Part shown: in pieces, positions 20,244 to 29,910 of the stretch | Layout: each line of letters starts with the position of its first letter | How positions within the stretch are numbered: position 1 is the stretch's first letter | Source: Gryganskiella cystojenkinii | Taxonomy: Eukaryota > Mortierellomycota > Mortierellomycetes > Mortierellales > Mortierellaceae | DNA: 29,910 nt | Assembly (NCBI GenBank): GCA_015852425.1 | Contig: JAAAIG010000470.1 | Coordinates: 1 to 29,910 of the forward strand | Direction: 5' to 3' | The notes under the pieces: model-generated | Seen by the model: only the letters and a program-made list of their open reading frames with translations | Told to the model about the DNA's origin: nothing | Databases searched by the model: none | Position numbers and translations under genes: made by a program

Positions 20244-22419
20244 ATGGATCGCAATACGGTCCACTTGTACGAGACCCTGGGTGTGCCCAAGACGGCGACT
20301 CAGGACGAGATCAAAAAATCCTATAGGTACTGCGACAAAACTCCAATTCATTCTCTCTTCCATTCGATTCCTACTATTTTTCAGCCGCTCATTTGCACGC
20401 CAAGCCGGATTATCACTCTTCAATTCAACAGTTCTTCTGGACTGAAGTTATGATGGGACTCTGAAAAACATCGGACGATTGAATTCACCTGTCTTTTCTT
20501 TTTGACCACAAACTAAACTGCGGCATACATTCCTCTCCTTTGTCCGACACAGACGTCTTGCTCTTCGATACCACCCTGATAAAGTCAATGTTGCCGAGGT
20601 GCCTGACCATGAAACGAGAGTAAGCATGAAAACAAAAAAATATATAATAGACGATCTTTCAATAGGAGGCTGACCCAAGGAGGAATCGTGCCTCGAAATA
20701 TTGCAAGTCGACATTCGCTCCTCCCTTTGCCTCTTTTACTTTATTACTGACTTTCGCAGCAGTTTTCATGTGGACCGATATTTCCTCCGTATGAGTTGCA
20801 ATCCGTTCTTATTTTTATTTTTCTGACGTCGTTTATTCTATTCTTCTCATTCCTTTTCTAGTTCCGAGACATCGCTGCTGCCTATGAGGTTCTGAGTATG
20901 TGTTCTATTTCTATGCTTTTTTTTTTCTGTCTTGAGTCGTCCGCAACCGACTACTGGCGCCATGCAATTTAGTCGCTTTTATTGCGGAGCGGAAAGCGGC
21001 ATGAAAATAAGTGCTCACTTGAAGCGAACAAAGAGCGACCCAAATGCACAACGACGAGGACAAAAACAAAAACAAATAGTGATGAGCACGCCGCACCAGG
21101 ACCAAAGAGCAAACAACAGCTGTCAATAACATAGCATGAAATATGGCACCAGGATCAAAATATTGACTGGCTATTTTGCATACTTTTTCTTCGTAAATCA
21201 ACTAGGCGACCCTAAGAAACGTTCCGTTTATGACAAATACGGCATGATGGGTGTACAAATGGCAGGAACCGAGATTGGAGCCCAATTGATAAAAATCGAA
21301 AGTCTTCTCTGCTCCCTGTTTCTCATTGCCTCGGTTCTCGTCACACTCGCCATCATCTTTTTCAGTTTCTTGGCTGTTCGCGTTGATGGCAAAGTCAACT
21401 GGAGTTATACGATCGTCTTTATCCCTCTCTGGATACTGGATTTATTGGCTATCGGCATCGTGATCGGTCAGGGTCTTCGTTCTGACAAGGAAGACGATGA
21501 AGATGAGGACCACGAACACGAGCACGAGAACGAGGATACGACCCCGATGGCTCAGGAGGATCGCAAGGCCCAAAAACTCAAGGAGAAGAGGCGTCAACGC
21601 CTTACTGGATCCGGATTTGCACTCTTGATTGTCCTTCTCGCCATAGCCTTCCAAATCTTGATTGTTCGAAGAGCCAACAGTGATGTCTCAACCATCTCGG
21701 GTCCCACCATCTTTGCGCCCTATTTCGTCCTCGAGGCAATTTTCTTGATCATGGCGCTGATTTCAATCATCGTCGGATGGAAGATGGCAACTGCAGCCGA
21801 GATGCCAATCAAGGTCAAGCTGACATTAGTCTTTGAGTCTTTGTGGTGGAAGTTTGTCCGTTTGGCCCTTGCAGTTTTGGTCATGCTCCGGATCGACGAC
21901 AAGATTACCTGTTCTTGGGCCCTTGTTTTCTTCCCGTTGTACCTCGTCGGTATCAAGTACCTGGTTCAGTTGATTGTCGGTTACAGGTCTTTTGGTGCGA
22001 TGCAGAATGTCGAGATGCGTCAACAGGGCCAATCGTTGATGATTGTTGGGTTCGTCGTGTTTGTCTTAGTCGGCACGCTCAGCTATGCGTTGATTGGTCT
22101 CTTGGCCGCTCGTCTGGACGGACATAGCTATGGAGTCTCAAAGGTTTTGATCCCAGTGTTCATTGTCCTCTCGATCTTGCTCTGCTGCTGCGGATGTTGT
22201 CTTCCTTGCATGTTGTTGGCCAGTGGCGCTGGCGCTGAGGATGATATGATGGAGCGGGAAGGCGCTCAGATCCGCTTAGTCTCGCCCAATTTGCGCATCA
22301 CAGAGACGGATTCCACCAGCAATGGTGCCGCCGCTTCCTCGGCTTCGCCCTCAAACTCTAGGCGGTTCGGTCGTAGGTCCAATAATGCCAGCAGTAGCAG
22401 TAATGGCGACAGATCATAA
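20244..22419 (+). CDS. J-domain fused to TMEM185-like multipass membrane protein
   Basis: Exons 20244-20326, 20553-20619, 20862-20895 and 21206-22419 join in phase to 465 aa. Residues about 5-74 form a J domain: LYETLGVPKTATQDEIKKSYRR, HPD at 35-37, [24 protein letters not shown]. HPD is the motif that stimulates Hsp70 ATPase. The rest is membrane: hydrophobic segments near 96-118, 130-150, 196-215, 226-252, 278-318 (two), 338-363 and 375-401. The repeated pattern RVDGKVNWSYTIVFIPLWI, RIDDKITCSWALVFFPLYL and RLDGHSYGVSKVLIPVF matches the TMEM185 family (Tmemb_185A). An acidic His-rich loop (154-173) follows TM2, a six-cysteine cluster (388-396) lies in the last segment, and the tail is Ser/Asn-rich. 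A role as an Hsp70 recruiter on a membrane is inferred; the organelle is not evident because no signal peptide is visible. Confidence 0.85.
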
Positions 22420-22568
22420 ATCTCTCCTCCCTATCTATATGTAGAGTATTAGCCAACATCTTTTTGTCCGCAGACTCCTTACATTACACCCTTCTACCCC
22501 TTTTCATTACAGTGTCGATTAACGAAGCAAATGTTATAAACAATAATATCCCAAGTTTTTAATTCAAT

Positions 22569-23797
22569 TCATTTACGCTTGGGTTTTGGCTTGGCCTTTG
22601 ACTTTGACTTGCCTCCAGTCGAGGAGTTTAAACCTCCGATCAAGGCCTCGAGATCTGCTGCTCCACTTCCCTTTTCTTCTCGTTGCTCCTCATGAACGAC
22701 CCAGTTCTCCTTTACCCAGCCAAAGATTTTTCCCGGGTTGGCCTTCAATCGCCTGTAAAGCCCCTCGAGCACCTGATCCTGTTCTTGAGTCACGGCGTTC
22801 GCTTTTTCGGTTGTCGCAGGATCCGAGCTCGTCGCGAGCGAGACCAACAATCCGCACTTGATCTCTTCAAGAGACCAACCAGGAATCTGGAACTGAACTG
22901 GGGTTGCGTTCATTTTCCGTTTCCTGATGGTGTCCACATCCTTGTCGACCTGGGTCGAGTTCACGACCATGTGGCATTGGGCACCCTTGATAGGCAAGAA
23001 TCCATCATCACAGATCCACCACAAGCATCGACCCTCCGCAGATGTCGGTGCTGCGGACGCGGATGAGGCAGCAGAGCGCTTGATCGCTTCATGAATGGTC
23101 GAATGCTTTTCCAGATGAGGGGAGTAACACGAGTAATATGTCCGATCGATGAACGCGTTTGTGAACATGGGATCGCTGATGACGACGTCGTGTCCGGCCT
23201 TGAACAACTTGTAGGCCAAATAATAGGCGAGACAGGACTTTCCGAGTCCTGCGGCGCCAGAGGCCATAAAGATGGCTTGGTGGTCGGATTTGGTCGAGGC
23301 TCCGGTAAGAGCGGCGAGGACAGCGTCATAGCCCGGACGGATCAACATCTGGTGACCGAGGGATTCATGGTCATCGCCCCAGGAACATTCCTTGGGGAGG
23401 GAGAGGATATCGAACTTTGTTGTTTTTGTCGTTGGCGAGGTAGTTGTGTTGTCTGATGATTTTGTGGTGTTGGGCGAGGTGATCTCTATTGTGCCCTGCT
23501 CAATGGTATCGTGCAAAATAGCGTGAAAGTACAAGTCCTCATAGAGATCATCCAAGTTTGCGGACTCTACATTAACATATCAAAAGAAGAGCGGTGTTTA
23601 GCTCTGGTGGTCTGTTTCGTTTTGGAGGGAATTAAAATAACCGTCCAAAAGCCGGACGTCTTCACTTGTGTCTTTTTACCTGCCCCTTCTCCTCCACCAA
23701 TAGCCAGTCCGCCCTCTGCATCAAGCTGTGCGAGTAGGTCCTGGAGCTCTTTCATGCTTGGCATGGCCGGCGCTGATTGCTTCTTTGGTGGTGCCAT
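22569..23797 (-). CDS. Crinkler/RHS-like P-loop NTPase protein, effector domain not seen
   Basis: Minus-strand exons 23797-23680 and 23566-22569 (donor CAG|GTAAAA, acceptor ATGTAG, phase 1+2) give 371 aa. A P-loop GAAGLGKS lies at 143-150, preceded by IFMAS and followed by CLAYYLAYKLFKAG. A Walker-B-like WWICDDG lies at 222-228. A later IPGWSLEEIKCG (267-278) resembles the P-x-W-x-x-x-E motif that I associate with Crinkler and retrotransposon-hot-spot (RHS) ATPases. Those proteins usually join an N-terminal header, this ATPase and a C-terminal nuclease or kinase domain. Here only about 80 residues follow, ending in a Lys-rich, possibly nuclear-targeting tail (SKSKAKPKPKRK). No signal peptide. 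Family assignment rests on motifs only; another STAND/AAA-like ATPase is possible. It is convergent with the J-domain gene, 149 nt apart. Confidence 0.7.
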
Positions 23798-24170
23798 AGT
23801 GCTCTTGGAAGATCGCCTATCTTTGAGGTTCAGAGAATGAGTCGAAATGAATGAAATGAGGGAAAGCGAATGCAAATAATGGATAATCGAGACACAAAAA
23901 AAAGCGAAATGAAAACACAAATCTAGAAACAGTCACGTGCATTATGCGTGCAGCGACCGCGTTGGGTTCGCGTATGGAACGCTCCATCTCTCGCTGCTTT
24001 TTTTGGTCGATATAGGATGGATTCCTAGTGGAGGGCATAACCAATGCATGAGTTCTAATCTGATGGCATATGGTAGACTAGTGAAGACGCGACCGATTGT
24101 CTTAGAGAACTCCATGAACGAAACCTTTGCCACAGGAAAAAAGGGTTTCATATATATTTTTTGGTTTTTG

Positions 24171-24201
24171 CTAGGATCCCCTCTGATCAGAGCTGGCCTA
24201 G
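24171..24201. repeat. Inverted repeat with 12-bp perfect palindrome
   Basis: CTCTGATCAGAG (24181-24192) is a perfect palindrome, and the flanks CTAGG and CCTAG pair around it with a one-base offset. No matching copy was noticed elsewhere in the window. It could be a protein-binding site or chance. Confidence 0.4.
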
Positions 24202-25532
24202 ACAAGGCCTATTGTCCCTGCTTTACTCTCTTGCAGCCTGGGTAGTATTGTCGATGATGAAACCAAAGAAGGAAACAAAGAGAAGGAATTATAGATTTTG
24301 TGAAAAAGAGAGTTCTTGTTCTTGCTTCTTGTTTGTTGTTGTCTGCCCAATTGCCGATTGCTTTGTCAGATGATTGACGAGATAACTTTACGAGTGTCCC
24401 TTCTCATTCTGGGCTCCCTTACAACGAACACTAAAACACAAGTCCATTTTATTCATCGATTCTTTACTCTTACTCAATTCATAATGTGGTCTGATGTGGT
24501 CATTCTATCCCTCATCCCCGGCCTTCACAAATATCGGCGTTCCTCAGAGCTAATGGCGCTGGTAGGCAGAGTAAACACACCATTCTTCTTTGTCCATGTA
24601 GGAGCGGTACTCTGCGGATGGGATGGTTACTAGGGTTAAAAAAACACTGATGAAGGACATTCTAGGCATGGCACAGATCCTCTGTATGTCATCCCGGCCC
24701 AGGAAAACATAGAGATTAGAGATCAGTTGTCAACAGAAAACGGCCGTTCCTTTCTGCTGTTTTTCGCTTTTGTGATCTATATTGCTCTTGTTGTTGTTTC
24801 GTTGATCACGATGCTGAGATGTGGCGTAGATAAGAACCCTTACTGTTCCGCTTGTACATCAAAGAGCGAGTGAAAAACAGACATCGAGTCAAATTTTTTG
24901 CCTCCTTTCTGTTTGTTTTCCGTTGGCAAAAGTTTGCACACGTCCCCGAGCGACAACTTTCCGAGATTTCGATTGTAGTACCATGTCGCCTTTACCATGC
25001 TGTTCCGTAAACACAGTATTTATCTGATTGAAAACACTCGCGCCCTTACCCTTGGTACCGACCTTTGTTGTTCTCTTCGCCCGGATATGAAATCACTAAT
25101 CAATATTTTTGAACGATTGAGTTGTGGGCAGTGAATTTTCGCATCGTTCGCCGTCCTGGCCTTCAAGATCCCCGATAGAAGGAACTAACGTGTACTCTCA
25201 TCAGGATACCAGGAAGGATTTCAATTTGATCCTAACAGAGATTAAGGCTAGATAACAATTTTAACCAATCCAGGGCATATGCATTGCTCTCCTCGTTCCT
25301 GAAAAGGGTCAGGCGATGTAATTATGCACCCATCAAGGTTTTGAGGCGAAAAACCTTCTTCGCTCAGTCTCACCAAGAACATCGATAACCCATTGTTCGA
25401 GGCCTCATTACCCTTCGCAGTCGTCCGCGAGTTTTCTTACAACCCCTCGCCTTACGGCGCTGATGGCCGAAGATTATCCTCATAGGTCAGGTGAATAGCT
25501 TTGAGCACTGGGGCATAACGAATAACAGAGAT

Positions 25533-25556
25533 AAAATAAAATAAAATAAAATAAGG
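25533..25556. repeat. AAAAT microsatellite
   Basis: About five tandem units of a pentanucleotide (AAAAT) in intergenic DNA upstream of the chitinase gene. Likely a slippage repeat with no coding role. Confidence 0.75.
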
Positions 25557-26865
25557 GTATTCATGTCGTGTGGCTCAATTCTTTTTGAGTTTTGCCCCAC
25601 TGAAATATTTCGTGTCTCTCGTCTGCCCCTGTTTTTTGCTCCTCCATGCAGCCTGTCCATGTCCCACCCACGGAATCGAAGTCTCTTTCCCCTAGTGAAA
25701 GAAAGGCTCATGTGAACTTTGTTTTTTGATCTTGACTGCTTTTTCCGTGGGTAAGGGTCGACCACAGGACGTTCAATCTGTTATATCATGCATATCAAAT
25801 ACAATCTGCATCAAGGGCGGGAGGACCCTGTGGGTTTATGGGTAGCGTGAGCCCGGAACAAAATAGTTCAAAAGGGGGGGGCAACAAGTACAGTAAAGTG
25901 GGTCAAAAGAGGAGCGCTAATGGGTGCAAAGGGCCACAGGGGCCCAATCAAGATACAAAGATATGATCAAGCTTTAAGAGATTGTGCACGCGATGGTTGC
26001 ACAAGGCGCGTTTTCACACCTCACCCTCCCCTTTGCAACCCCTTTCTCAACATTTGCCTCGTTTGTCCAGATGATTTAATTGGGGTCATCTTTCATCATC
26101 GGTTATGGTTTTACGACAGGAAGGAGTACCTTTGTCAAAAAAAAAAAAATGCTTCCTCTCAATTGACTAGTCATGGGGTTCCTGTGAACAGGGTTCAGGT
26201 TGTGGGAAGCGAAATGCCGGCAAAGTTTGCCGAAACCGAAAATAAAAGCGAAATAGGAAAGGAGTCTTTAGTCCGCACCATTGTAATTAGCTTAGTTTGC
26301 AAGTTCAGTTCGTTGCCCTGACTGCAGCTGCTTCCTCTGAAGGAGTGGAGAAAAGAGAGGAGACCATCTCAACAGACCGGAAGGAGTGACAGCCACATCG
26401 TCAGGAACGACGGGGCAATGTGCACTGACAGCAGGCAAAGTGAAATTTTTAGAGGGCAATATAACGAATACGTGATGTACTTTAGGTGCGAGGGAAAAGA
26501 GTATAATATCACCGATATTGGAAGCGGACAAACACAAGTAAAAATTAAACGAAGAGAAGAGGCAACCATCCATTTAACGTTATTGTTTGTATTTTTTGGA
26601 TCAGCAACGCAACGCAACGCACAACGATCTTTCAGGTCCCCCGTTTGTGTATTTTGTTGCGGTTGTTCCTTATTGTCCCTCGTCTCAATTCAATTTGATC
26701 ATTGTCGCATCTTCAAAAACAACGAAGAATTCGCAGTTCCATTCATTCATTCCATATTCTATTCCACTCGTCCCATGGACCTTTTTTGTCCGAGGCTTTC
26801 TCCCTTTTACTTTACTTGTAGGCGCAATGTCCTCTAGGACTTTCGGCCTTTCTGGCATTGTTTTG

Positions 26866-26873
26866 TATAAAAG
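26866..26873 (+). promoter_or_regulatory. TATA box of the chitinase gene
   Basis: TATAAAAG followed by GGTC, 136 nt upstream of the ATG at 27009. The leader is free of ATG and carries a CTCATC-rich imperfect repeat at about 26908-26945. The consensus matches that of the hydrolase and disordered-protein genes. Confidence 0.65.
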
Positions 26874-27008
26874 GGTCTAATCCGCCCTTCTTTTTTCAAA
26901 ATTCGATCGTCATCCTCATTCTCATCCTCATCCTCATCTCATCTTCATTCTCGCTCGCTTCCCCCGTCTCCTCCTTTCTTCCTTTCTCCCATAACCCTCA
27001 TCACAATT

Positions 27009-29167
27009 ATGAGAATCTCAATCCTCGCCCTGGCTGCAACAGCCTTCGCCGTGGCCTCTGCTGCGCCTGTCGAGAAACGCGCTACTGACAACAACGTTGT
27101 TGTTGGTTACTGGGTTCCCTGGGGTGATGTCCCCGTTGCCAATCTCGACATGAGCAAGTACACTCACATCAACTAGTACGTGCACGAACTCACTCACTCA
27201 AGTCCAGATCTGCACGTACTACTTCTTTGTGGTTTCCTAACCACTCTCATGAGCGTCCTCATCACTAACCAACCTCCCAATCATGGAATACAATTTGACA
27301 CGTAAATCCTACTTTTGCTTTTTATGCTACTTTTTAGTGGTTTCGGTGTTACTGTCAAGACCAACCCTGACCCTACCACTATCACTTTTGATAGATACTA
27401 CGATGGTAAGTCTTTTTATTTATTTTATTTTATACACAGATCCTCGTTTCCCGCTGTTGAGAACATCATAACTGCAAGATGAATTGGAAAAAAAAATCAG
27501 ACACAAAAGAGGAGATCGGCTTACCCTTTTTTTTCTGGTGCACAATGAAACCTTTGCTTCCCAGGTAACAACATTAAGGCTCTTGTGACCCGTGGTAACC
27601 AGGCCGGTGTCCCCATTTTGATGTCGATCGGTGGTTGGACCGGTTCCCAGACCTTCTCAAGCATTTCTGCTGATGCTGGTCTCCGCAAAAAGTTCATCAA
27701 CAACGCCTTGGTTTTTGTCCGTAACAACACCCTCCCTCCTTATGCTGACACCCCTGACGGTTGGAATATGGATGGCATTGACATCGACTGGTAAAGTTTC
27801 TCTCCCTTCTTTGCATTTGGTGGCGTGCAATTAATGGAATCTGCACCACGATCTCTACTTTGTTCTGAGTACCTCCTCCCTAATACCCCTTTTCACGCTC
27901 ATATTCTCATTTCTACCAAACCAGGGAGTACCCTGGCCGCGCAGGTGCCATCTGCAACATCTACACGCCTAGCGACGCCTCCAACTACTTGACCTTGTTA
28001 AAGGAGTTGCGTGCTCAGTTGGACCTCGAGTTCCCCAACAACCACAAGCTCCTGACCGCGGCCGTTCGTGTTCAGCCCTTCGATGGTCCCAACGGACCCT
28101 TGGCCGATGTCTCGGCTTATGCCCAGTACTTTGATTGGATTTGTAAGTTTAAAGTTTTGTTTGTCGATTCTCAAATCGCATTTTTCTTCTTGACCTCCCC
28201 CGCTTGTACCCTCGGAGACATTCCGCGGAAATTAACACCAAAAATATTATTTCCCCTTTCCATTCTAGCCATCATGGCTTACGACATCATGGGCTCCTGG
28301 AGTGCCACCACCGGTCCTAACGCGCCTTTCAAGAACGGTCCTGCTGGCAAGGCCGATCAATTCTCGGTCACGCAAGCGATCGACTCCTGGACCGCAGCCA
28401 AGTTCCCCGCCAACAAGCTTGTCGTCGGCACGGCCTTTTACGGACGCTCTGTCACTACGACCGTCAACATGAACACTCAGAACCCGATCTCGCTGTACGT
28501 CAACAAGACCAATGTCACGCCCAAGGGTGGTCCCGCCGATACAAACGGCGTCAACTTTTACTGTAACGAGGGAGCTGTTTATTCCGGTCTCTGGAAGTGG
28601 AAGGAGTTGCGTGGTGGTCCTCTTAGCGGTGGTGTTACTACACCGGGCTCGGGTTGGACCCGTTACTGGGACGATCAGACTCAAACCCCTTGGTTGTTCA
28701 ACCCTTCGTCCAACACGTTCATCTCTTATGATGATGTTCAATCGCTGACGATCAAGGTCAACTATGCGAAACAAGCCGGTGTCAAGGGTGTGATGCTCTG
28801 GGACATGTCCTATGATTATAACGCAGAGTTGATCACTGTTCTTCAGAACATTCACTGCACCAGCAACTGCCCTGTCTTGCCCACGACCACTGTTGCTCCT
28901 CCCAAGACCACCACCGGCATTCCCTCTGTCACACCCTCCGCCACCTCTATCAAGACCACGACTGCTTCTCCTAGCCCTACGACCACGACTCCAAGTGGAT
29001 CTGGCCCATGTGCCGGTGTCGCTCCCTGGTCCAGCTCTCAGATCTACGCCACGGCCAACACCAAAGTGACATACAACGGTCACTTGTACACTAACCAATG
29101 GTGGACCCAAGGTGATACCCCCTCCAGTGTTGCTTTCACTGTCTGGAAGGACGGCGGCGCTTGCTAA
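27009..29167 (+). CDS. Secreted GH18 chitinase with C-terminal chitin-binding module
   Basis: Exons 27009-27175, 27338-27405, 27565-27790, 27925-28142 and 28269-29167 join in phase to 525 aa. Residues 1-18 or 1-19 are a signal peptide (hydrophobic, ending VASAA), followed by EKR at 22-24, a Kex2-like site. GH18 landmarks are VVVGYWVPWG (strand 1), LMSIGGW (SxGG), the catalytic DGIDIDWEYP with Glu155 as proton donor (DxxDxDxE, 148-155), and FDWISIMAYD. An exon junction falls inside the catalytic Trp codon. Residues about 428-473 are a Thr/Pro/Ser linker and 474-525 a CBM5/12-like chitin-binding domain (APWSSSQIY, YNGHLYTNQWWTQGDTP) with two flanking cysteines. It probably hydrolyses chitin outside the cell, in wall remodelling or nutrition. 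Intron 4 (126 nt) is a multiple of three without an in-frame stop. Confidence 0.93.
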
Positions 29168-29284
29168 AAACATGCGCTTTTGGGCGTTAACTCCATGTCG
29201 AGATCGCTTATCCAACTTGTCTCGCCCTCTCCATTTGCGATATTATTTCCTTCTTCATTCTCGTATATCCAGTCATATGAACAA

Positions 29285-29290
29285 AATAAA
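29285..29290 (+). terminator. Candidate poly(A) signal of the chitinase gene
   Basis: AATAAA, about 118 nt after the stop codon, in an AT-rich setting. Fungal 3' ends often use weaker or no consensus signals, so this is suggestive only. Confidence 0.4.
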
Positions 29291-29468
29291 GAAACAACTT
29301 TATGATCGCTGTGCGATCCACTCATACGCAAAGACTTTTTGAGTCGAGATCTTTTTGTTTTGATTTCTTCCTTTATTTCTTTGTTGTCGTCTTGCTCGAG
29401 TGAAGAGAGTATAAACTAAAGTTGCGTGGTTATTGGAGTTGAATCGGAGGAAACATGAATGCTTCTAA

Positions 29469-29483
29469 GGGGGGGGGGGGGGG
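29469..29483 (+). repeat. 15-base G homopolymer
   Basis: An uninterrupted run of 15 G, the longest G/C homopolymer in a window where A/T runs are common and G runs are short. Length may be unreliable in assembly. Confidence 0.8.
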
Positions 29484-29804
29484 AAACATTCATTGTCCTG
29501 CACTAGGGATGCAACCTTCTGTCCCTGACACTTAGACTTTAACATTCCTCTTTGTCACTTGCATAGATACACCAGAAACACTTAATATTCGTTTCTCATT
29601 TATTAACGGAGTCCATCTTCTCTTCACTGACAATCACCCAGTGTTCTTCAATCAAGGTAACCGGATTTAGATTTGACCCTCACATGAAGGGGCACTGTCG
29701 TGTTATATCACATGTGTTCGAAAACGCCATTGATAAGTCGATCGAACACACAACGGAAGGACTTTGAAGAGCAGTGACAAAGAAAAAATTATATAGATAG
29801 CTAA

Positions 29805-29910
29805 TTATGCTGCGATCATAACGGCAGCCAAGGCAGCAATGACAGCGACCATGGCAGAACCACGCTCTTGCTTTCCAGCGTTGAGAGGCATGCTGCCACC
29901 GCCGCCACCG
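29805..29910 (-). CDS. 3' end of a probable GPI-anchored or secreted protein (partial)
   Basis: The minus strand reads into the window edge as GGGGGSMPLNAGKQERG, then a hydrophobic tail SAMVAVIAALAAVMIAA, then TAA at 29807-29805. A glycine linker, small residues (NAG or GS as possible omega sites), a short polar spacer and a 15-residue hydrophobic terminus are what a GPI-attachment signal looks like. The protein body lies outside the window, so its function cannot be read. A simple C-terminal membrane anchor is the alternative. Confidence 0.6.
   Translation of the reverse strand, partial: GGGGGSMPLNAGKQERGSAMVAVIAALAAVMIAA

Larger units (their letters stand above)
23798..27008. other. 3.2-kb divergent intergenic region
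   Basis: The gap separates the P-loop gene (minus) from the chitinase gene (plus). It contains TCACGTG (23933-23939) 136 nt upstream of the P-loop start, a near-perfect inverted repeat at 24171-24201, an AAAAT pentanucleotide run (25533-25556), a 12-base A run near 26138-26149, and the chitinase TATA box at 26866-26873. Short open frames here have no family signature. No tRNA, transposase or long terminal repeat was recognised. Confidence 0.5.
29168..29804. other. Convergent 3' region, chitinase / GPI-type gene
   Basis: The gap lies between two convergent stop codons. AATAAA at 29285-29290 is a candidate poly(A) signal for the chitinase transcript. A 15-base G run occupies 29469-29483. Nothing coding seen. 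Confidence 0.5.

Noticed and set aside
20896..21205. C/D snoRNA in intron 3 of the J-domain gene
   Set aside because: A GTGATGA box occurs at 21079 but no CTGA D box or terminal stem follows at suitable distance.
23798..27008. Solo LTR or transposon remnant
   Set aside because: No long direct or inverted terminal repeats, target duplications or transposase-like frames were found by eye.
28265..29215. 316-aa antisense frame over the chitinase
   Set aside because: A shadow of the strongly biased sense codons; no start context or family features.

Overview
The window is eukaryotic and almost certainly fungal. Its genes are intron-rich (introns about 110-570 nt with GT..AG ends). Leaders are pyrimidine-rich and often preceded by TATAAAAG-type boxes. 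Codon use is balanced, intergenic DNA is full of A/T homopolymers, and there is a secreted chitinase with a Kex2-like propeptide site. Protein style (short introns, low-complexity Ser/Gln proteins, a Crinkler/RHS-like P-loop protein) best fits an early-diverging fungus of the Mortierella type. That placement is an inference from overall character, not from a marker gene. All gene models were built by hand from splice signals and reading-frame phase.

Layout: (1) 543-2362 (+), a two-exon coiled-coil protein of unknown family. (2) 4902-8557 (+), a 1085-aa disordered Ser/Gln/His-rich protein with repeated basophilic kinase motifs, behind a roughly 430-nt leader with no ATG. (3) 9332-9529 (-), a 65-aa protein with its own TATA box. 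(4) 10352-11835 (-), a DUF1769/UPF0590 protein. (5) 14911-16568 (+), a mitochondrial succinate/fumarate-type carrier. (6) 17312-18291 (+), a dienelactone-hydrolase-family protein. (7) 18448-19519 (-), a stand-alone peroxisomal (R)-specific enoyl-CoA hydratase 2 ending in SKL. (8) 20244-22419 (+), a J domain fused to a TMEM185-like membrane domain. (9) 22569-23797 (-), a Crinkler/RHS-type P-loop protein without a visible effector domain. (10) 27009-29167 (+), a secreted GH18 chitinase with a C-terminal chitin-binding module. (11) 29805-29910 (-), the 3' end of a probable GPI-anchored protein, cut by the window edge.

Genes do not form operons; adjacent pairs are convergent (6/7, 8/9, 10/11) or divergent (4/5, 7/8, 9/10). 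Genes 5-7 form a plausible carbon-metabolism neighbourhood. A peroxisomal hydratase can feed beta-oxidation, and a succinate/fumarate carrier passes glyoxylate-cycle succinate into mitochondria. The most unusual items are the J-domain/TMEM185 fusion, the truncated-looking Crinkler/RHS-like ATPase, the ATG-free leader of gene 2 and the small 65-aa gene. Large gaps (2.4-4.5 kb, 11.8-14.9 kb, 23.8-27.0 kb) show no convincing gene and no mobile element.
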